Source: JAGUXG01 sp043798435
GTDB taxonomy: Bacteria > UBA9089 > UBA9088 > JAGUXG01
NCBI GenBank assembly: GCA_043798435.1
Contig: JAZDOR010000010.1
Span: 1-49,388, forward strand
Length of the DNA: 49,388 nucleotides
Direction: 5' to 3'
Shown piece after piece: positions 8,489 through 17,616 of the stretch. Every line of letters starts with the position of its first letter. Position 1 is the stretch's first letter. A program made the translations under genes and the position numbers. Below the pieces are notes generated by a model, which saw only the letters and a list, made by a program, of their open reading frames with translations, was not told the origin of the DNA and did not search any database.

Positions 8489-8771
8489 TCAACCCCGCAT
8501 ATCTCTCTTTCCATCCACAGTATGCCTGATGGAGACCTTCCCATATAATAAAGTTGTCCCATTCTTCAAAGTTTTCCTCTTTTGCCTTCTTTATCTTCTC
8601 CTCAAATCTTTCATAAGGCATCCCATACTTCTTCTCAAAGGAAAGCATCCTGCTTCGATAATACTCCATCTTTGTGGATGCCTCAAAGAGTAGAGAGCGA
8701 ACGATATCAGTTCCTCCTTTCTCTTCTTTTACCCACCTGGGCACTTGAATTTCCATAGTTACTGTTTCCAT
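8472..8771 (-). CDS. Hypothetical protein, toxin-antitoxin-like
   Basis: 99 residues starting METVTMEIQVPRWV, which resembles short antitoxin-like proteins whose first strand (ITLQVPxWV type) precedes helical segments. A central charged region (KKYGMPYERFEEKIKKAKEE) is followed by a Trp-rich tail (EEWDNFIIWEGLHQAYCGW). AGGAGGAATAAAG precedes the ATG, a good ribosome site. Function unknown; position beside another small-gene unit suggests an addiction module. Confidence 0.6.
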   Translation of the reverse strand: METVTMEIQVPRWVKEEKGGTDIVRSLLFEASTKMEYYRSRMLSFEKKYGMPYERFEEKIKKAKEENFEEWDNFIIWEGLHQAYCGWKERYAGLKECMG

Positions 8772-8839
8772 CTTACTTTATTCCTCCTGTTCTTACTATA
8801 CCCAAACAAATCAGGTTTGCAAAAATTGTGTTCGTTTAT

Positions 8840-8919
8840 GGTTCTGAGGTTCACGGTTCAAGGTTAAAGAATAAGAAGATTAACCGTGAATCTTGAACCC
8901 TTTAACCCCTGAACCTGAG
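8840..8919. repeat. Heptamer palindrome (GGTTCNN family)
   Basis: Left arm of 7-bp words GGTTCTG, AGGTTCA, CGGTTCA, AGGTTAA. The right arm carries the complement (TTAACCGTGAATCTTGAACCC, broken by small loops). It is the same word family as the central block inside carB and the palindrome at 47779-47866. Confidence 0.75.
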
Positions 8920-9042
8920 TAGTTACTTTTTTGTAAACCAATTTCTTTTCGGTATATTATCCACTTTACACCCTCCTTGATATCTTCACCAATCTTTTTT
9001 CCTAAGGCATTTATAGGATAATGGACATTTTCTCCATTTCTG
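8880..9042 (-). pseudogene. C-terminal gene remnant, unidentified
   Basis: An open frame of about 54 codons reads NGENVHYPINALGKKIGED then IKEGVKWIIYRKEIGLQ and ends inside the heptamer palindrome, which supplies its last residues. No start codon is present. The composition is protein-like, but I do not recognise the family. The rest of 8772-9275 shows no convincing gene. Confidence 0.3.
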
Positions 9043-9275
9043 AGACAGAATTATGGCTCCGGTTGATGGCTATACGAGTTGACGAAGAATATCTTCTCTT
9101 CTTTGGGTTCAAACTCTCCAAAAGAGAAGAATGCCTGGGGAGGAGAAAGAAAGGCTTAACAGAACATTTCCTATCACAGCTTAGATGAATCTTTCGTATC
9201 TTGCAGGAATTCTTCTCTGTCTCTAATTGGGTCAATTACCTAAACTCTATCTCCATCTCCTTTTCTTGCACTACC

Positions 9276-11093
9276 CTACCTTTTTGCTTTGGCAGAACGC
9301 TTTCTATCGTTTTCGTCCAGAAGCCGCTTTCGGAGTCGGATAGAGAGGGGGGTGACCTCAACAAGTTCATCATCTGAGATAAACTCTATTGCCTGCTCAA
9401 GGGAGAGCGAGCGTGGAGGGGTGAGCTGAATATTTTCATCGCTGCTTGCGGCACGCATATTGGTCAGCTTCTTTGATTTAAGAGGGTTGACCACAAGGTC
9501 ATTCTCCCGTGAATGCTCTCCAATAATCATTCCACCGTAACATTTTACCCCTGGTCCGATAAAGAGCACCCCTCGCTCCTGAAGATTGAAGAGGCCATAA
9601 GCCACAGCGATACCCTGTTCCATTGCCAGCAAAACTCCTCGAGAGCGAGTCAGAATCTCGCCCTTGTATGGGCCGTAGCAATCAAAGACATGATGGAGAA
9701 CACCAGTTCCTCTTGTTTCAATAATAAGCTCAGACTGGAGACCAAACAGACCGCGGGAGGGGATTCTGTATTCAAACCTGGCTCTGCCATCCCTGCCGAT
9801 ATGATGATGGAGAATCTCACCCTTTCGCCTGCCAAGTTTTTCAATCACTATGCCCTGATAAACTTCCTCCACATCCACTGTTAAGAGCTCATATGGTTCA
9901 AGCCTCTCACCATTGATTTTTTTGAGAATTACATGCGGCTTAGAGACAGCGAGCTCATAGCCCTCCCTTCTCATATTTTCAATCAGTATAGAAAGGTGCA
10001 GCTCACCTCGTCCGGATACCTTAAAGATACCATTTTCCATCTCCTCAACCCGCAGGCTGACATTTGTTCTAATCTCCCGAAAGAGTCGTTCACGAAGATG
10101 ACGGCTGGTGAGATATTGCCCTTCAGTTCCAGCAAGCGGTGAGTTATTCACCATAAATTCCATTGTCATAGTTGGCTCACCGATATCTATCGGTGGAAGT
10201 GGCTGAGGATTCTCTAAATCAGCTATAGTTTCGCCAATCTCTATTCCCTCCAGACCCGCGATTGCCACTACATCACCCGCCTCTGCAGAATTAATATCTG
10301 TCCGCTCAAGCCCGTAGAATCCATACAGCTTTGTTACCTTGCCTTTTTCAATACTGCCGTCCCGCTTGATACGAACTATGGGGTTTCCGATATTCAGGAT
10401 ACCGTTTTCAATCTTTCCTATAGCTATACGACCCACATAGTTATCGTAGTCAAGCGTAGTCACTAACATTTGCAAGGGGAGACGAGAAGATCCAGATGGA
10501 GGGGGAATATGGGTTAAAATCATCTCAAAAAGTGGACTGAGGTTTTTCCCTGGGGTCTTGATGTTGCACATCGCATAGCCTTCCTTAGCTGAGGCATAAA
10601 TGATGGGAAAGTCAAGTTGCGTATCATTGGCACAAAGTTGAGCAAAGAGATCAAAGGTTTCCGACACGACCTCGTCAGGCCGAGCCTCCAGGCGATCTAC
10701 CTTGTTTATCACCACAATCGGACAGAAGCCAAGCTGAAGCGATTTAGCCAGGACAAATTTAGTCTGTGGCATCGGCCCATCCACAGCATCCACAAGAAGC
10801 AGAACCCCGTCAACCATCTTGAGAATCCGTTCCACCTCTCCGCTGAAATCCGCATGGCCTGGCGTGTCAACGATGTTTATTTTATGCCCCTGATAATGGA
10901 TAGCGGTATTTTTCGCCAGGATAGTAATCCCGCGTTCCCGTTCAAGATCATTAGAATCCATCACCCGCTCACAAACAGTCTGATGCTCACCAAAGGTGCC
11001 GCTCTGGCGAAGCAAGCCATCCACAAGCGTGGTCTTTCCATGATCTACATGCGAAATGATAGCGATGTTACGAATTTTTTTCTGAGTGCTCAT
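9276..11093 (-). CDS. typA: Ribosome-associated GTPase TypA/BipA
   Basis: A translational GTPase of the EF-G class that binds 70S ribosomes and assists 50S assembly and stress adaptation. Visible: G1 SHVDHGKTT, the switch region around DLERERGITI, G3 DTPGHADFSGEVER, G4 NKVDR and G5 SAKEGYA; then domain II, two EF-G-like domains (III and V) and the TypA-specific C-terminus with GRGELHLSILIENMRREG, RGLFGLQSELI and NMRAASSDE. I start it at the ATG giving MSTQKKIRNIAII (11091-11093). An upstream in-frame TTG at 11171 would add 26 atypical residues. With this start the protein has 605 residues, normal for TypA. It is divergent from the DUF2079 gene upstream. Confidence 0.97.
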   Translation of the reverse strand: MSTQKKIRNIAIISHVDHGKTTLVDGLLRQSGTFGEHQTVCERVMDSNDLERERGITILAKNTAIHYQGHKINIVDTPGHADFSGEVERILKMVDGVLLLVDAVDGPMPQTKFVLAKSLQLGFCPIVVINKVDRLEARPDEVVSETFDLFAQLCANDTQLDFPIIYASAKEGYAMCNIKTPGKNLSPLFEMILTHIPPPSGSSRLPLQMLVTTLDYDNYVGRIAIGKIENGILNIGNPIVRIKRDGSIEKGKVTKLYGFYGLERTDINSAEAGDVVAIAGLEGIEIGETIADLENPQPLPPIDIGEPTMTMEFMVNNSPLAGTEGQYLTSRHLRERLFREIRTNVSLRVEEMENGIFKVSGRGELHLSILIENMRREGYELAVSKPHVILKKINGERLEPYELLTVDVEEVYQGIVIEKLGRRKGEILHHHIGRDGRARFEYRIPSRGLFGLQSELIIETRGTGVLHHVFDCYGPYKGEILTRSRGVLLAMEQGIAVAYGLFNLQERGVLFIGPGVKCYGGMIIGEHSRENDLVVNPLKSKKLTNMRAASSDENIQLTPPRSLSLEQAIEFISDDELVEVTPLSIRLRKRLLDENDRKRSAKAKR

Positions 11094-11186
11094 GTTTATT
11101 TGTAATAGTTTTTCTTCTTGCAAGTCAATATCAATATAGCATCTTTGAGAGGATATATCAAGAAAAATCAACTCTTCTCCAAAATA

Positions 11187-11215
11187 TTGACAAAGACAAA
11201 CCTTCCTAATATAAT
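11187..11215 (+). promoter_or_regulatory. Consensus sigma-70 promoter, leaderless for the DUF2079 gene
   Basis: TTGACA (11187-11192), exactly 17 bases, then TATAAT (11210-11215). Six bases separate the -10 box from the GTG start at 11222, so transcription should begin at or within a base of the start codon, leaving no 5' leader. Confidence 0.8.
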
Positions 11216-11221
11216 TGAGGC

Positions 11222-12808
11222 GTGAAGAGTAAGAAAGGTGTTAGAAAAAGATGGCTTCTTCCTTTATCATATATAACAGTTCTTTTAGGAGCATGCTTCT
11301 TTTCTCTGTTTCTCTTTTATTTCTACTGCCTCAACATCCCTCTTGCCACGCTTACAATCTCTACTATTACTATCTTCTCCTTCCTCTGGATAGGATTCTC
11401 CTGGTTGTTGGTTCGCTTCAGATTGACCAAAGACAGACTGAAAGAGGTTTTGATAAATAATGGCGTTAGCTATATTGTCTTCCTTCCTTTGTTGACCATC
11501 TTTTTGAAAGATATGGGTTTTTATAACCCCAATATCTGGCATGCCTTTCTGTTCATCATAGTCTTTGGTCTCTTTTTCTTTCTGAAGATGAGGCTCATTG
11601 ACTGGCAAGCAGAGAGAAAGATGTTTCCTATGAAATCCTCCATTATCCCTTTGGCTATATTGTCCTTCTTTATTCTATTTTATATCGCGGTATTTACTCT
11701 GCTCAATTTCTTGAGATATGATTGGCTGATGACTACCACTGACCTTGGTGCATGGAACCAGATATTCTGGAACACTATCAGAGGCAGGATTCTCCATTCA
11801 ACCTGGTATGGTCATAACTTTCTTGGAGAGCATATGTCTCCTATTCTTATACTTATTGCTCCTATCTATAGCCTGTGGCAAGACCCAAGAATGCTCTTAT
11901 TCTTCCAAACCTTCTTTACTGGTATTGCTGCTATTCCTATCTATCTGATAGCTTACCATAAGCTAAAAGACAGATTCCTTTCCTTAGTCTTTGCCTGTTG
12001 TTGGCTCCTCCATCCATTCCTCTCCCGGATAAATCTTTGTGGCTTCTATGAGGTCTCTTTGGCTCCATTTTTGCTCTCTCTTACCTTCCTTGCCTTAATC
12101 AAACAAAGGATTAAAACCTATTTTCTTCTTGCCTTCCTCTGTCTGATGATAAAAGAGGAGATGTCGCTCTTGATGGCATTCTTTGGGGTTTATATATTCC
12201 TTAGACATAATAAGAAGATAGGAATTATTACCATAGCAACAGCCCTTTTATGGGGGCTTATATCCCTTAAGTTACTCACACCAAACATCTCACCTGTATT
12301 AGGAGAAAAGGCAACATATCAACATATTGAAAGATACAGACACCTTGGAAAAAACCTTTCTGAGATAGCAGGGAATATCCTTTTTCATCCTATAGCTATT
12401 GGAAAGATTATTTTGGCTCCAGAAAAGATAATTACCATTATCCTCCTATTCCTTCCCTTTGGTTTTTTCTCCCTCTTTTCTCTCTCCTTTCTTCCCGGCA
12501 TGCCCATCCTTTTAATGCACCTTATTGCCTACTTTCCCATTCAATATAACCTTTTCTGGCACTACTCTGCCCCAATCCTACCATTTATGGCTATCTCTGC
12601 TATCTATGGATTTGCAAATATAGTAGAGAGACTCAAAAGATATAAAGTAGCGATTCCCCTTTCCATCTCTATCCTCATAATTTCCCTCTTCTCTAACCTG
12701 TATTTCAATAGATTTAGCTTCTCCTATAAACCCTTTCCTGAGAACCCAGAAAATTACAAGCCCGACATCCAGAGAACCTTTCTCTCTACCCCAGGGTATA
12801 TAGTATGA
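11222..12808 (+). CDS. DUF2079 polytopic membrane protein
   Basis: 528 residues with roughly 12 hydrophobic segments, beginning at residue 12. The DUF2079 hallmark DLGAWNQIFWNTIRGRI lies in the first third, followed by HMSPILILIAPIYSLWQDPR. The family resembles GT-C glycosyltransferases and is thought to act at the membrane on lipid-linked sugars; no reaction is established. The GTG start is set by the consensus promoter immediately upstream and the lack of any earlier codon. The soluble C-terminal part found in many DUF2079 proteins is encoded separately by the next gene, which overlaps by four bases (ATGA). Confidence 0.85.
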   Translation: MKSKKGVRKRWLLPLSYITVLLGACFFSLFLFYFYCLNIPLATLTISTITIFSFLWIGFSWLLVRFRLTKDRLKEVLINNGVSYIVFLPLLTIFLKDMGFYNPNIWHAFLFIIVFGLFFFLKMRLIDWQAERKMFPMKSSIIPLAILSFFILFYIAVFTLLNFLRYDWLMTTTDLGAWNQIFWNTIRGRILHSTWYGHNFLGEHMSPILILIAPIYSLWQDPRMLLFFQTFFTGIAAIPIYLIAYHKLKDRFLSLVFACCWLLHPFLSRINLCGFYEVSLAPFLLSLTFLALIKQRIKTYFLLAFLCLMIKEEMSLLMAFFGVYIFLRHNKKIGIITIATALLWGLISLKLLTPNISPVLGEKATYQHIERYRHLGKNLSEIAGNILFHPIAIGKIILAPEKIITIILLFLPFGFFSLFSLSFLPGMPILLMHLIAYFPIQYNLFWHYSAPILPFMAISAIYGFANIVERLKRYKVAIPLSISILIISLFSNLYFNRFSFSYKPFPENPENYKPDIQRTFLSTPGYIV

Positions 12809-13671
12809 GCGTAAAAGAGCGAGAAAGAATTAAGCTCTTCCATCTCTTAAAAGAGCTTATCCCAAGGGATGCAAGGGTTTCCTGTGGCGAATCCTGGGCA
12901 AGCCATCTTTCCAAAAGAAAGGACTTCTTTGAGTTTATAGAGGCAGGCGCACATTGGGATAAAGCCGATTATCTTCTTTTAGACTTATCAAGGAGGACAC
13001 CTGCTTTTGATCGTCTGCTTGGGTATCTTGATAATTTTGAGAAAGAAGGGAATTTCCGCAAGGTATTTGAAGAGACAGAGAACAATGACTTTACAATATG
13101 GGTAAGAAAAGGAAAAGAAGAAGAGATTCTTGAGGCTGCAAAGAGATTACTGAAAGAGAGACCAGATTCTCCTCATACCCACTTTATCCTCTCATCAATC
13201 TATTACCATCTTGGAAATTTGAAAGATAGCCAGAAAGAGGCAGAAAAGACAATAAGCCTTGACCCTAACTATTACAACCCGATGATCTATATCATACTTG
13301 GCGATACCTCCCTTTCATTAAAAGAGCAGGATAAAGCCTATCTTGCCTACAAGAAAGCAGCAAATATTGAGCCACTTAGGGTTTTGAATCTATTAAAAAT
13401 CAAAGAATTCTATGCCAGTCAAGGCTTATCTCAGAAGGTCAAAATAGTAGATATGGATATTGAGAGGATACTACTTGACTTTAGAAATAAAGCAGAAAAG
13501 AACCCTAAAGATATATGGCCAAAGAAGCAATTAGCCTTTATCTATGCCAACATTGGCCAATATAGAGAAGCTGTTGCTTTGCTAAAAGAGATTCTCTTAA
13601 TTGAGCCAAATGACCCTTGGTCAAGGCAGCTATTTATGCAACTGAAAGATTTTTCTGTTATACCAAAATAG
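12805..13671 (+). CDS. Soluble DUF2079 tail fused to TPR repeats
   Basis: 288 residues, translationally coupled to the membrane gene by an ATGA overlap. Residues 1-110 (IPRDARVSCGESWASHLSKR, then a LLLDLSRR strand) resemble the soluble C-terminal domain that normally ends DUF2079 proteins. Residues about 112-285 form tetratricopeptide repeats (ASxxY-LG and NPxD-type turns: ILSSIYYHLGNLKDSQKEAE, YANIGQYREAVALLKEIL). The likely role is a cytoplasmic or periplasmic partner of the membrane protein. The stop codon lies within the REP-like AAAATAGAAATGTCC sequence. Confidence 0.75.
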   Translation: MSVKERERIKLFHLLKELIPRDARVSCGESWASHLSKRKDFFEFIEAGAHWDKADYLLLDLSRRTPAFDRLLGYLDNFEKEGNFRKVFEETENNDFTIWVRKGKEEEILEAAKRLLKERPDSPHTHFILSSIYYHLGNLKDSQKEAEKTISLDPNYYNPMIYIILGDTSLSLKEQDKAYLAYKKAANIEPLRVLNLLKIKEFYASQGLSQKVKIVDMDIERILLDFRNKAEKNPKDIWPKKQLAFIYANIGQYREAVALLKEILLIEPNDPWSRQLFMQLKDFSVIPK

Positions 13672-13956
13672 AAATGTCCTATTTTGTATTAGCTAATAAA
13701 GATCTTGAAGGTTTGTCTCTTGAACAATGAATTATTCCAATTGGGCCTTCTCTGGCAACTTTTTTGACCATTCTCCTTACCTGTCTCTCTGAGATACCGA
13801 GAATAGAAGCAGCCTTTCTTTGAGTTATCTGTTTTTCAATGACCTTTTCTACCACCCTTAATCTCTTTGCTTCCTTTACCCTACAGACAGCCTCCTTTTC
13901 CTTCATAATACCCCTCCTTTTTTGAGGGATATTTTATATCCTTGAATAGGACATTT
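13672..13956. mobile_element. Mini insertion element with 12-bp inverted ends
   Basis: AAATGTCCTATT at 13672-13683 is repeated inverted as AATAGGACATTT at 13945-13956. The 285-bp element encloses a truncated transposase gene on the minus strand. The left-end motif AAAATAGAAATGTCC also occurs at 46798, near the REP-associated transposase gene. Confidence 0.6.
13679..13906 (-). pseudogene. N-terminal helix-turn-helix fragment of an ISNCY-like transposase
   Basis: 75 residues. ITQRKAASILGISERQVRRM is a clear helix-turn-helix, followed by VKKVAREGPIGIIH, the usual opening of ISNCY/IS481-type transposases; the catalytic DDE part is absent. The ATG is preceded by AAAAGGAGGGG, so the fragment could be translated as a DNA-binding peptide. 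It fills the mini element completely. Confidence 0.7.
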
Positions 13957-14008
13957 TTATTTGCGTATTACAAGAAAAAGATTTGTAACTGTCCCTTTTT
14001 TCAAAGCA

Positions 14009-14722
14009 TCAAAGTAGCTCTACATCTGAAAGCAGATGATACATCTTTCCTTCTGCTTCTACCACCAACCTTCCCTTCTCATCTATATCAGTAGCTTCAC
14101 CAATCAACCTTTGCTCATCTACCTTAAACTTCGCCTTTCTCCCCAAACTAAGACACCTTTTCTTTATCTCTGGCAGAAACTGTAGGCTGTCTTCTTGAAA
14201 ACCAATCCATGCCTTTTCTATCTCAGAAAGTAAGGCAGAGAATACCTTCTCCTTCTCCACCTCTTCTTTCAATTCTTCTTTGATAGAACCTGCACCCTCT
14301 GGTAGTAAATTCTTATCAACATTAAGGTTTAGACCAACCCCGATTATCAGCCATTCAACTGATTTCAGTCTTATATTACTTTCTATCAAGATTCCACAAA
14401 TCTTTTTCTCTTTCAGATAAAGGTCATTGGGCCATTTTATTGCACAATAAAGCCCTGTCTGGCTTTCAATCACCTTACTTATCACTAAGCCAATTATTAA
14501 AGAAAAGAGGGAGAGTTTATCGGGGTTAAGATTGGTTGGAAACAAGATTATTGAAAACCATAGACCACCCGGGGGTGAAACCCACTCCTTTACCCCCCTT
14601 CCACGACCAGCAGTTTGAAGATCAGAGATGATAACCTCTCCATTCTGACAACCTGAGGCAATAAGGGTGCGGGCTAAATCATTGGTTGAGCCTACTTGTG
14701 AAAGGCGGTGAATCTTTCTCAT
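14009..14722 (-). CDS. birA: Biotin--[acetyl-CoA-carboxylase] ligase, catalytic type
   Basis: Activates biotin with ATP and transfers it to the carboxyl carrier protein. 237 residues without the N-terminal DNA-binding domain of bifunctional BirA, so a group I ligase. Visible: VGSTND near the N-terminus, the biotinyl-AMP loop QTAGRGRGVKEWVSPPGGLW, KWPNDLYL with the catalytic Lys, and IGVGLNLNV. The C-terminal SH3-like cap (GEATDIDEKGRLVV) is present. It stands alone between repeat-rich spacers. A GTAACTGTCCC REP-like sequence lies just past its stop (about 13987). Confidence 0.95.
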   Translation of the reverse strand: MRKIHRLSQVGSTNDLARTLIASGCQNGEVIISDLQTAGRGRGVKEWVSPPGGLWFSIILFPTNLNPDKLSLFSLIIGLVISKVIESQTGLYCAIKWPNDLYLKEKKICGILIESNIRLKSVEWLIIGVGLNLNVDKNLLPEGAGSIKEELKEEVEKEKVFSALLSEIEKAWIGFQEDSLQFLPEIKKRCLSLGRKAKFKVDEQRLIGEATDIDEKGRLVVEAEGKMYHLLSDVELL

Positions 14723-14860
14723 TCAGAGTAACTATTTACCGAGAGTGAAGCAGAAGATAATTGTTCACCTTTAGGGCACCGCTGAGAATTTACAAAATTT
14801 TTAAGTTTTTATTTCTCTGCGACCTCTGCGGTTAATCTCTTCTTCAGATGGGTAAAGATG

Positions 14861-16330
14861 TTACCATTCAGAACCTATGGTAACATCTTTTGTCTTAGAT
14901 GCTTCAGAAAGTGCAGATTCTGCCGTATCTATCAACTCTTTATGGTCGAGTATATCACTTGAAAGTGTGGCAATCCCACAGCTCACTGTATTTTTTGTCT
15001 CTTCTTTGACTTTTTCTCGTATCCTCTCAGAGAGGGCAAAAGCCTTCTCACGAGAAGCATTATAAGCCAGGATTAAGAAAATGCCCTCCTTATTGGCCAC
15101 AAGGTCCTCCCTTCTGGTGTGATAATTTATAATAAGCCCTGCCTTTTGAAGCAACCCGGAGTCTGGTTCTTCTATATCTAATTTCACCGCAATCACAGAT
15201 AGCCCCAAATTCAGCCTCCTCGCTCGCTCAATCTCTTTTCTAATCGCTTCTTCAAAGTAATAGAAGCTGAAAAGGGCGGTGAGCTTGTCAGTAACAGAGA
15301 GTCTGTCAATCTCAAAGGAGAGCCTCCTATTTTCTATAAGAAGCGAGGAGATATTGGCTATTATCCTGAAGAACTTCTGGTCATCATCTGAAAAGCTCCT
15401 CTTTTCTTTGCAGCAGGAGAGTATGGCGCCTATGGTGTTCTCCTTTATCTTTAATGGCAGCAAGATAAGGGAGGATACACCCATCTTCTTGTAGGCAAGA
15501 AGAAAATCCCTATCATCTTTTTCTATGTCGTGGACAAGCACTGCACAGTTATTCTTTATCAACAAGGCTGTCTCTGGATCCTGCTTGATAATATTATCGC
15601 CGGCTATTACCTTATGAAATCCCCTTTCAATCTCTGTTATCAGGTTTATCTCTGTCTTGAGATAGGAAGATACTGTCTTAAGAACCTTCGCCAGCTGGGA
15701 GGAAAAATCGCCAATCTCCTCAAGGTCAGTAGAGACATTATAAAACTCAGAAAGCCTCTTATTTTCCTCCTTGACCCTATTCAGCCTCTCCTGTAGCTCT
15801 GTCTGAAGCACAGAAGCCATTTCCTTCTCCTCAATAGCCTCTCTTTGGGTCAATCGTATCTCATTGGTAATAAAGGAGACCAGCCCTGCAATTCCAAGAA
15901 ATATGGGTATTCTCCCCAAAAGGCAGAGGATATCTTTCTCCCCTCCGGAGATAAAGAGCCAGACATATAAGAGGATTATGCCAATGGTAACAAGGAGTGT
16001 TGTCTTCGGTTGATAATAGCAGGAGGCAAAAATTATGGAAAGAAGGTAGAAGAGAAAGAATTGGCTTTGCATGCCACCTGTGGCAAATATAAGGGCGGTG
16101 ATAAAGACAATATCTAAGGTTGTCTCAGCATAAGCCCTTCTAAAATAGGTTATCTGATAGGGAATGAATCTGGCAATAAGGTTATAGACCGCCAGAATGA
16201 TAATGGGAATGAATAATTCAGGCTTTTTTAGCCAGTCTACCCTTGATAGCTCAAGCATCATCACGGCTATGATGAGCATCAACCAGCGTGATATAACGGT
16301 CACCTTTATAATTCTTTTACCAAAATCCAT
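14861..16330 (-). CDS. Membrane sensor with GAF and degenerate GGDEF domain
   Basis: 489 residues from the ATG giving MDFGKRII (16328-16330), chosen because AAGGAGG lies five bases upstream; an in-frame ATG at 16354 lacks this. Order: about six membrane helices (residues 10-160), a coiled coil (about 165-200), a GAF domain (about 215-340) and a diguanylate-cyclase-like domain (about 345-485) beginning with LSVTDKLTALFSFYYFEEAI. The active-site GGDEF motif is replaced by NKEGIF (within EDLVANKEGIFLILAY), so cyclase activity is unlikely. It may bind GTP or c-di-GMP, or act through protein contacts. Ligand unknown. Confidence 0.85.
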   Translation of the reverse strand: MDFGKRIIKVTVISRWLMLIIAVMMLELSRVDWLKKPELFIPIIILAVYNLIARFIPYQITYFRRAYAETTLDIVFITALIFATGGMQSQFFLFYLLSIIFASCYYQPKTTLLVTIGIILLYVWLFISGGEKDILCLLGRIPIFLGIAGLVSFITNEIRLTQREAIEEKEMASVLQTELQERLNRVKEENKRLSEFYNVSTDLEEIGDFSSQLAKVLKTVSSYLKTEINLITEIERGFHKVIAGDNIIKQDPETALLIKNNCAVLVHDIEKDDRDFLLAYKKMGVSSLILLPLKIKENTIGAILSCCKEKRSFSDDDQKFFRIIANISSLLIENRRLSFEIDRLSVTDKLTALFSFYYFEEAIRKEIERARRLNLGLSVIAVKLDIEEPDSGLLQKAGLIINYHTRREDLVANKEGIFLILAYNASREKAFALSERIREKVKEETKNTVSCGIATLSSDILDHKELIDTAESALSEASKTKDVTIGSEW

Positions 16331-16366
16331 TTGTTCCTCCTTAAATGTAATCACTGCGATAGTGAT

Positions 16367-16486
16367 AGTGTAAGAAAAGGGGATAAGGGGATTATTATAG
16401 AGAGATGGGGATAAAATTAAGAATTAAAAATGAATAATCTCCTTATCCCCCTTTTTACACTCTTGCTGTATAACCTGAACGGTTAC
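16367..16486. repeat. GTAACCGTTCAGG-family palindrome, copy A
   Basis: The left arm AGTGTAAGAAAAGGGGATAA (16367-16386) is answered by TTATCCCCCTTTTTACACT at about 16443-16461. The right terminus AACCTGAACGGTTAC is at 16472-16486. It lies upstream of the GAF/GGDEF gene. Further copies are at 32812, 37174, 38607 and 44566, with a half copy at 48839. Confidence 0.85.
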
Positions 16487-16581
16487 TAAAAATAGCTATC
16501 AGCTTTCAGGTATTTTTATTGCCTGACTACTGATACCTGATACCTGAATGCTATTTACTATACATTATTTCTCATCGGGTG

Positions 16582-17550
16582 TCAAGTCTGACAGATATAC
16601 CTTCTATCCTTTAAGTAGCCTACATAGTCAGAGACAGCATCAGAAAGGCTCAGGGGGGACTCGGTATAGCCTGCACCTCTAATCTTTGATATATCAGCCT
16701 CTGTGAAGTACTGGTATTGATCTTTTACCTCTTGTGGCATATCAATATATTCAATATCTGGCTCTATTTTTAAGGCATGAAAAAGGCTATGTGCCAAAGC
16801 ATTCCATGTCTCAGCACAGCCTGAACCAAGATTAAATATCCCGGATAAACCCAAATTTTCAAAGAAGAAGAGGGTCATCTTGACAGCATCTTTCACATAG
16901 AGAAAATCCCTCTTTTGCTCACCGTCTGCAATCCCCTCTCTATAAGACGAAAATAACCTGATTTTTCCTGTCTCTATTATCTGGCGGAATCCTCGCAAGA
17001 CCATACTCTGCATATTGCCTTTGTGATACTCATTTGGTCCAAATACATTAAAGTATTTCAGCCCAACTATCTTATCTAATAGGCATTCCTTCTTTGCCCA
17101 AAGGTCAAAAAGGTGCTTTGAGTAGCCGTATAGATTTAGTGGTCGCAGAAGGTGTAGCTTGCTTTCATCATCTGAAAATCCCAAACTTCCATCGCCATAA
17201 GTGGCTGCTGAGGAGGCATAAATAAACCTGATATTATGCAATAAGCAATGAACAGCAAGGGTTTTAGAGTATTCATAATTATTCTTAATAAGGTATTTTG
17301 CACAAGTAGCGGTAGTGTCAGAGCAGGCGCCCAAGTGGAATATAGCCTCTATTTTCTTGAAGTCACCCCTTCCTATCCTCTCTAAAAAATCATCCTTATC
17401 AATGTAGTCATAGAAGGCCAGACCTACTAAGTTTTTGTAGTTGCCGTTATCTAAGCTATCTACCACAAGGATTCTATCCTTTCCCCTTTGATTTAACTCC
17501 CAGATAAGAGAGCTTCCAATAAAACCTGCCCCACCTGTTATGATTAACAT
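16582..17550 (-). CDS. hldD: ADP-L-glycero-D-manno-heptose-6-epimerase
   Basis: Converts ADP-D-glycero-heptose to the L-glycero form for lipopolysaccharide inner core, so it supports a diderm cell envelope. 322 residues of the extended short-chain dehydrogenase family: N-terminal TGGAGFIGSSL nucleotide site, the HldD motif HLGACSDTT, SSAATYG, catalytic YGYSK, then NVFGPNEYHKGNMQSMV and QKRDFLYVKD, all typical of HldD rather than GalE. It is flanked on both sides by repeats and is not in a visible operon. Confidence 0.95.
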   Translation of the reverse strand: MLIITGGAGFIGSSLIWELNQRGKDRILVVDSLDNGNYKNLVGLAFYDYIDKDDFLERIGRGDFKKIEAIFHLGACSDTTATCAKYLIKNNYEYSKTLAVHCLLHNIRFIYASSAATYGDGSLGFSDDESKLHLLRPLNLYGYSKHLFDLWAKKECLLDKIVGLKYFNVFGPNEYHKGNMQSMVLRGFRQIIETGKIRLFSSYREGIADGEQKRDFLYVKDAVKMTLFFFENLGLSGIFNLGSGCAETWNALAHSLFHALKIEPDIEYIDMPQEVKDQYQYFTEADISKIRGAGYTESPLSLSDAVSDYVGYLKDRRYICQT

Positions 17551-17616
17551 AGAAATTAAATAGCACTCAGCTGTCAGCGTTCAGCCAAAAAATATCTGAA
17601 AGCTGATTAGTCAGTA

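Noticed and set aside
9011..9235. 74-residue minus-strand open frame
   Set aside because: Odd composition (Ser, Arg and Lys rich), no ribosome site and no recognisable motif.
11094..11171. N-terminal extension of TypA from a TTG start
   Set aside because: The 26 extra residues do not resemble the family, and MSTQKKIRN is a typical TypA start.
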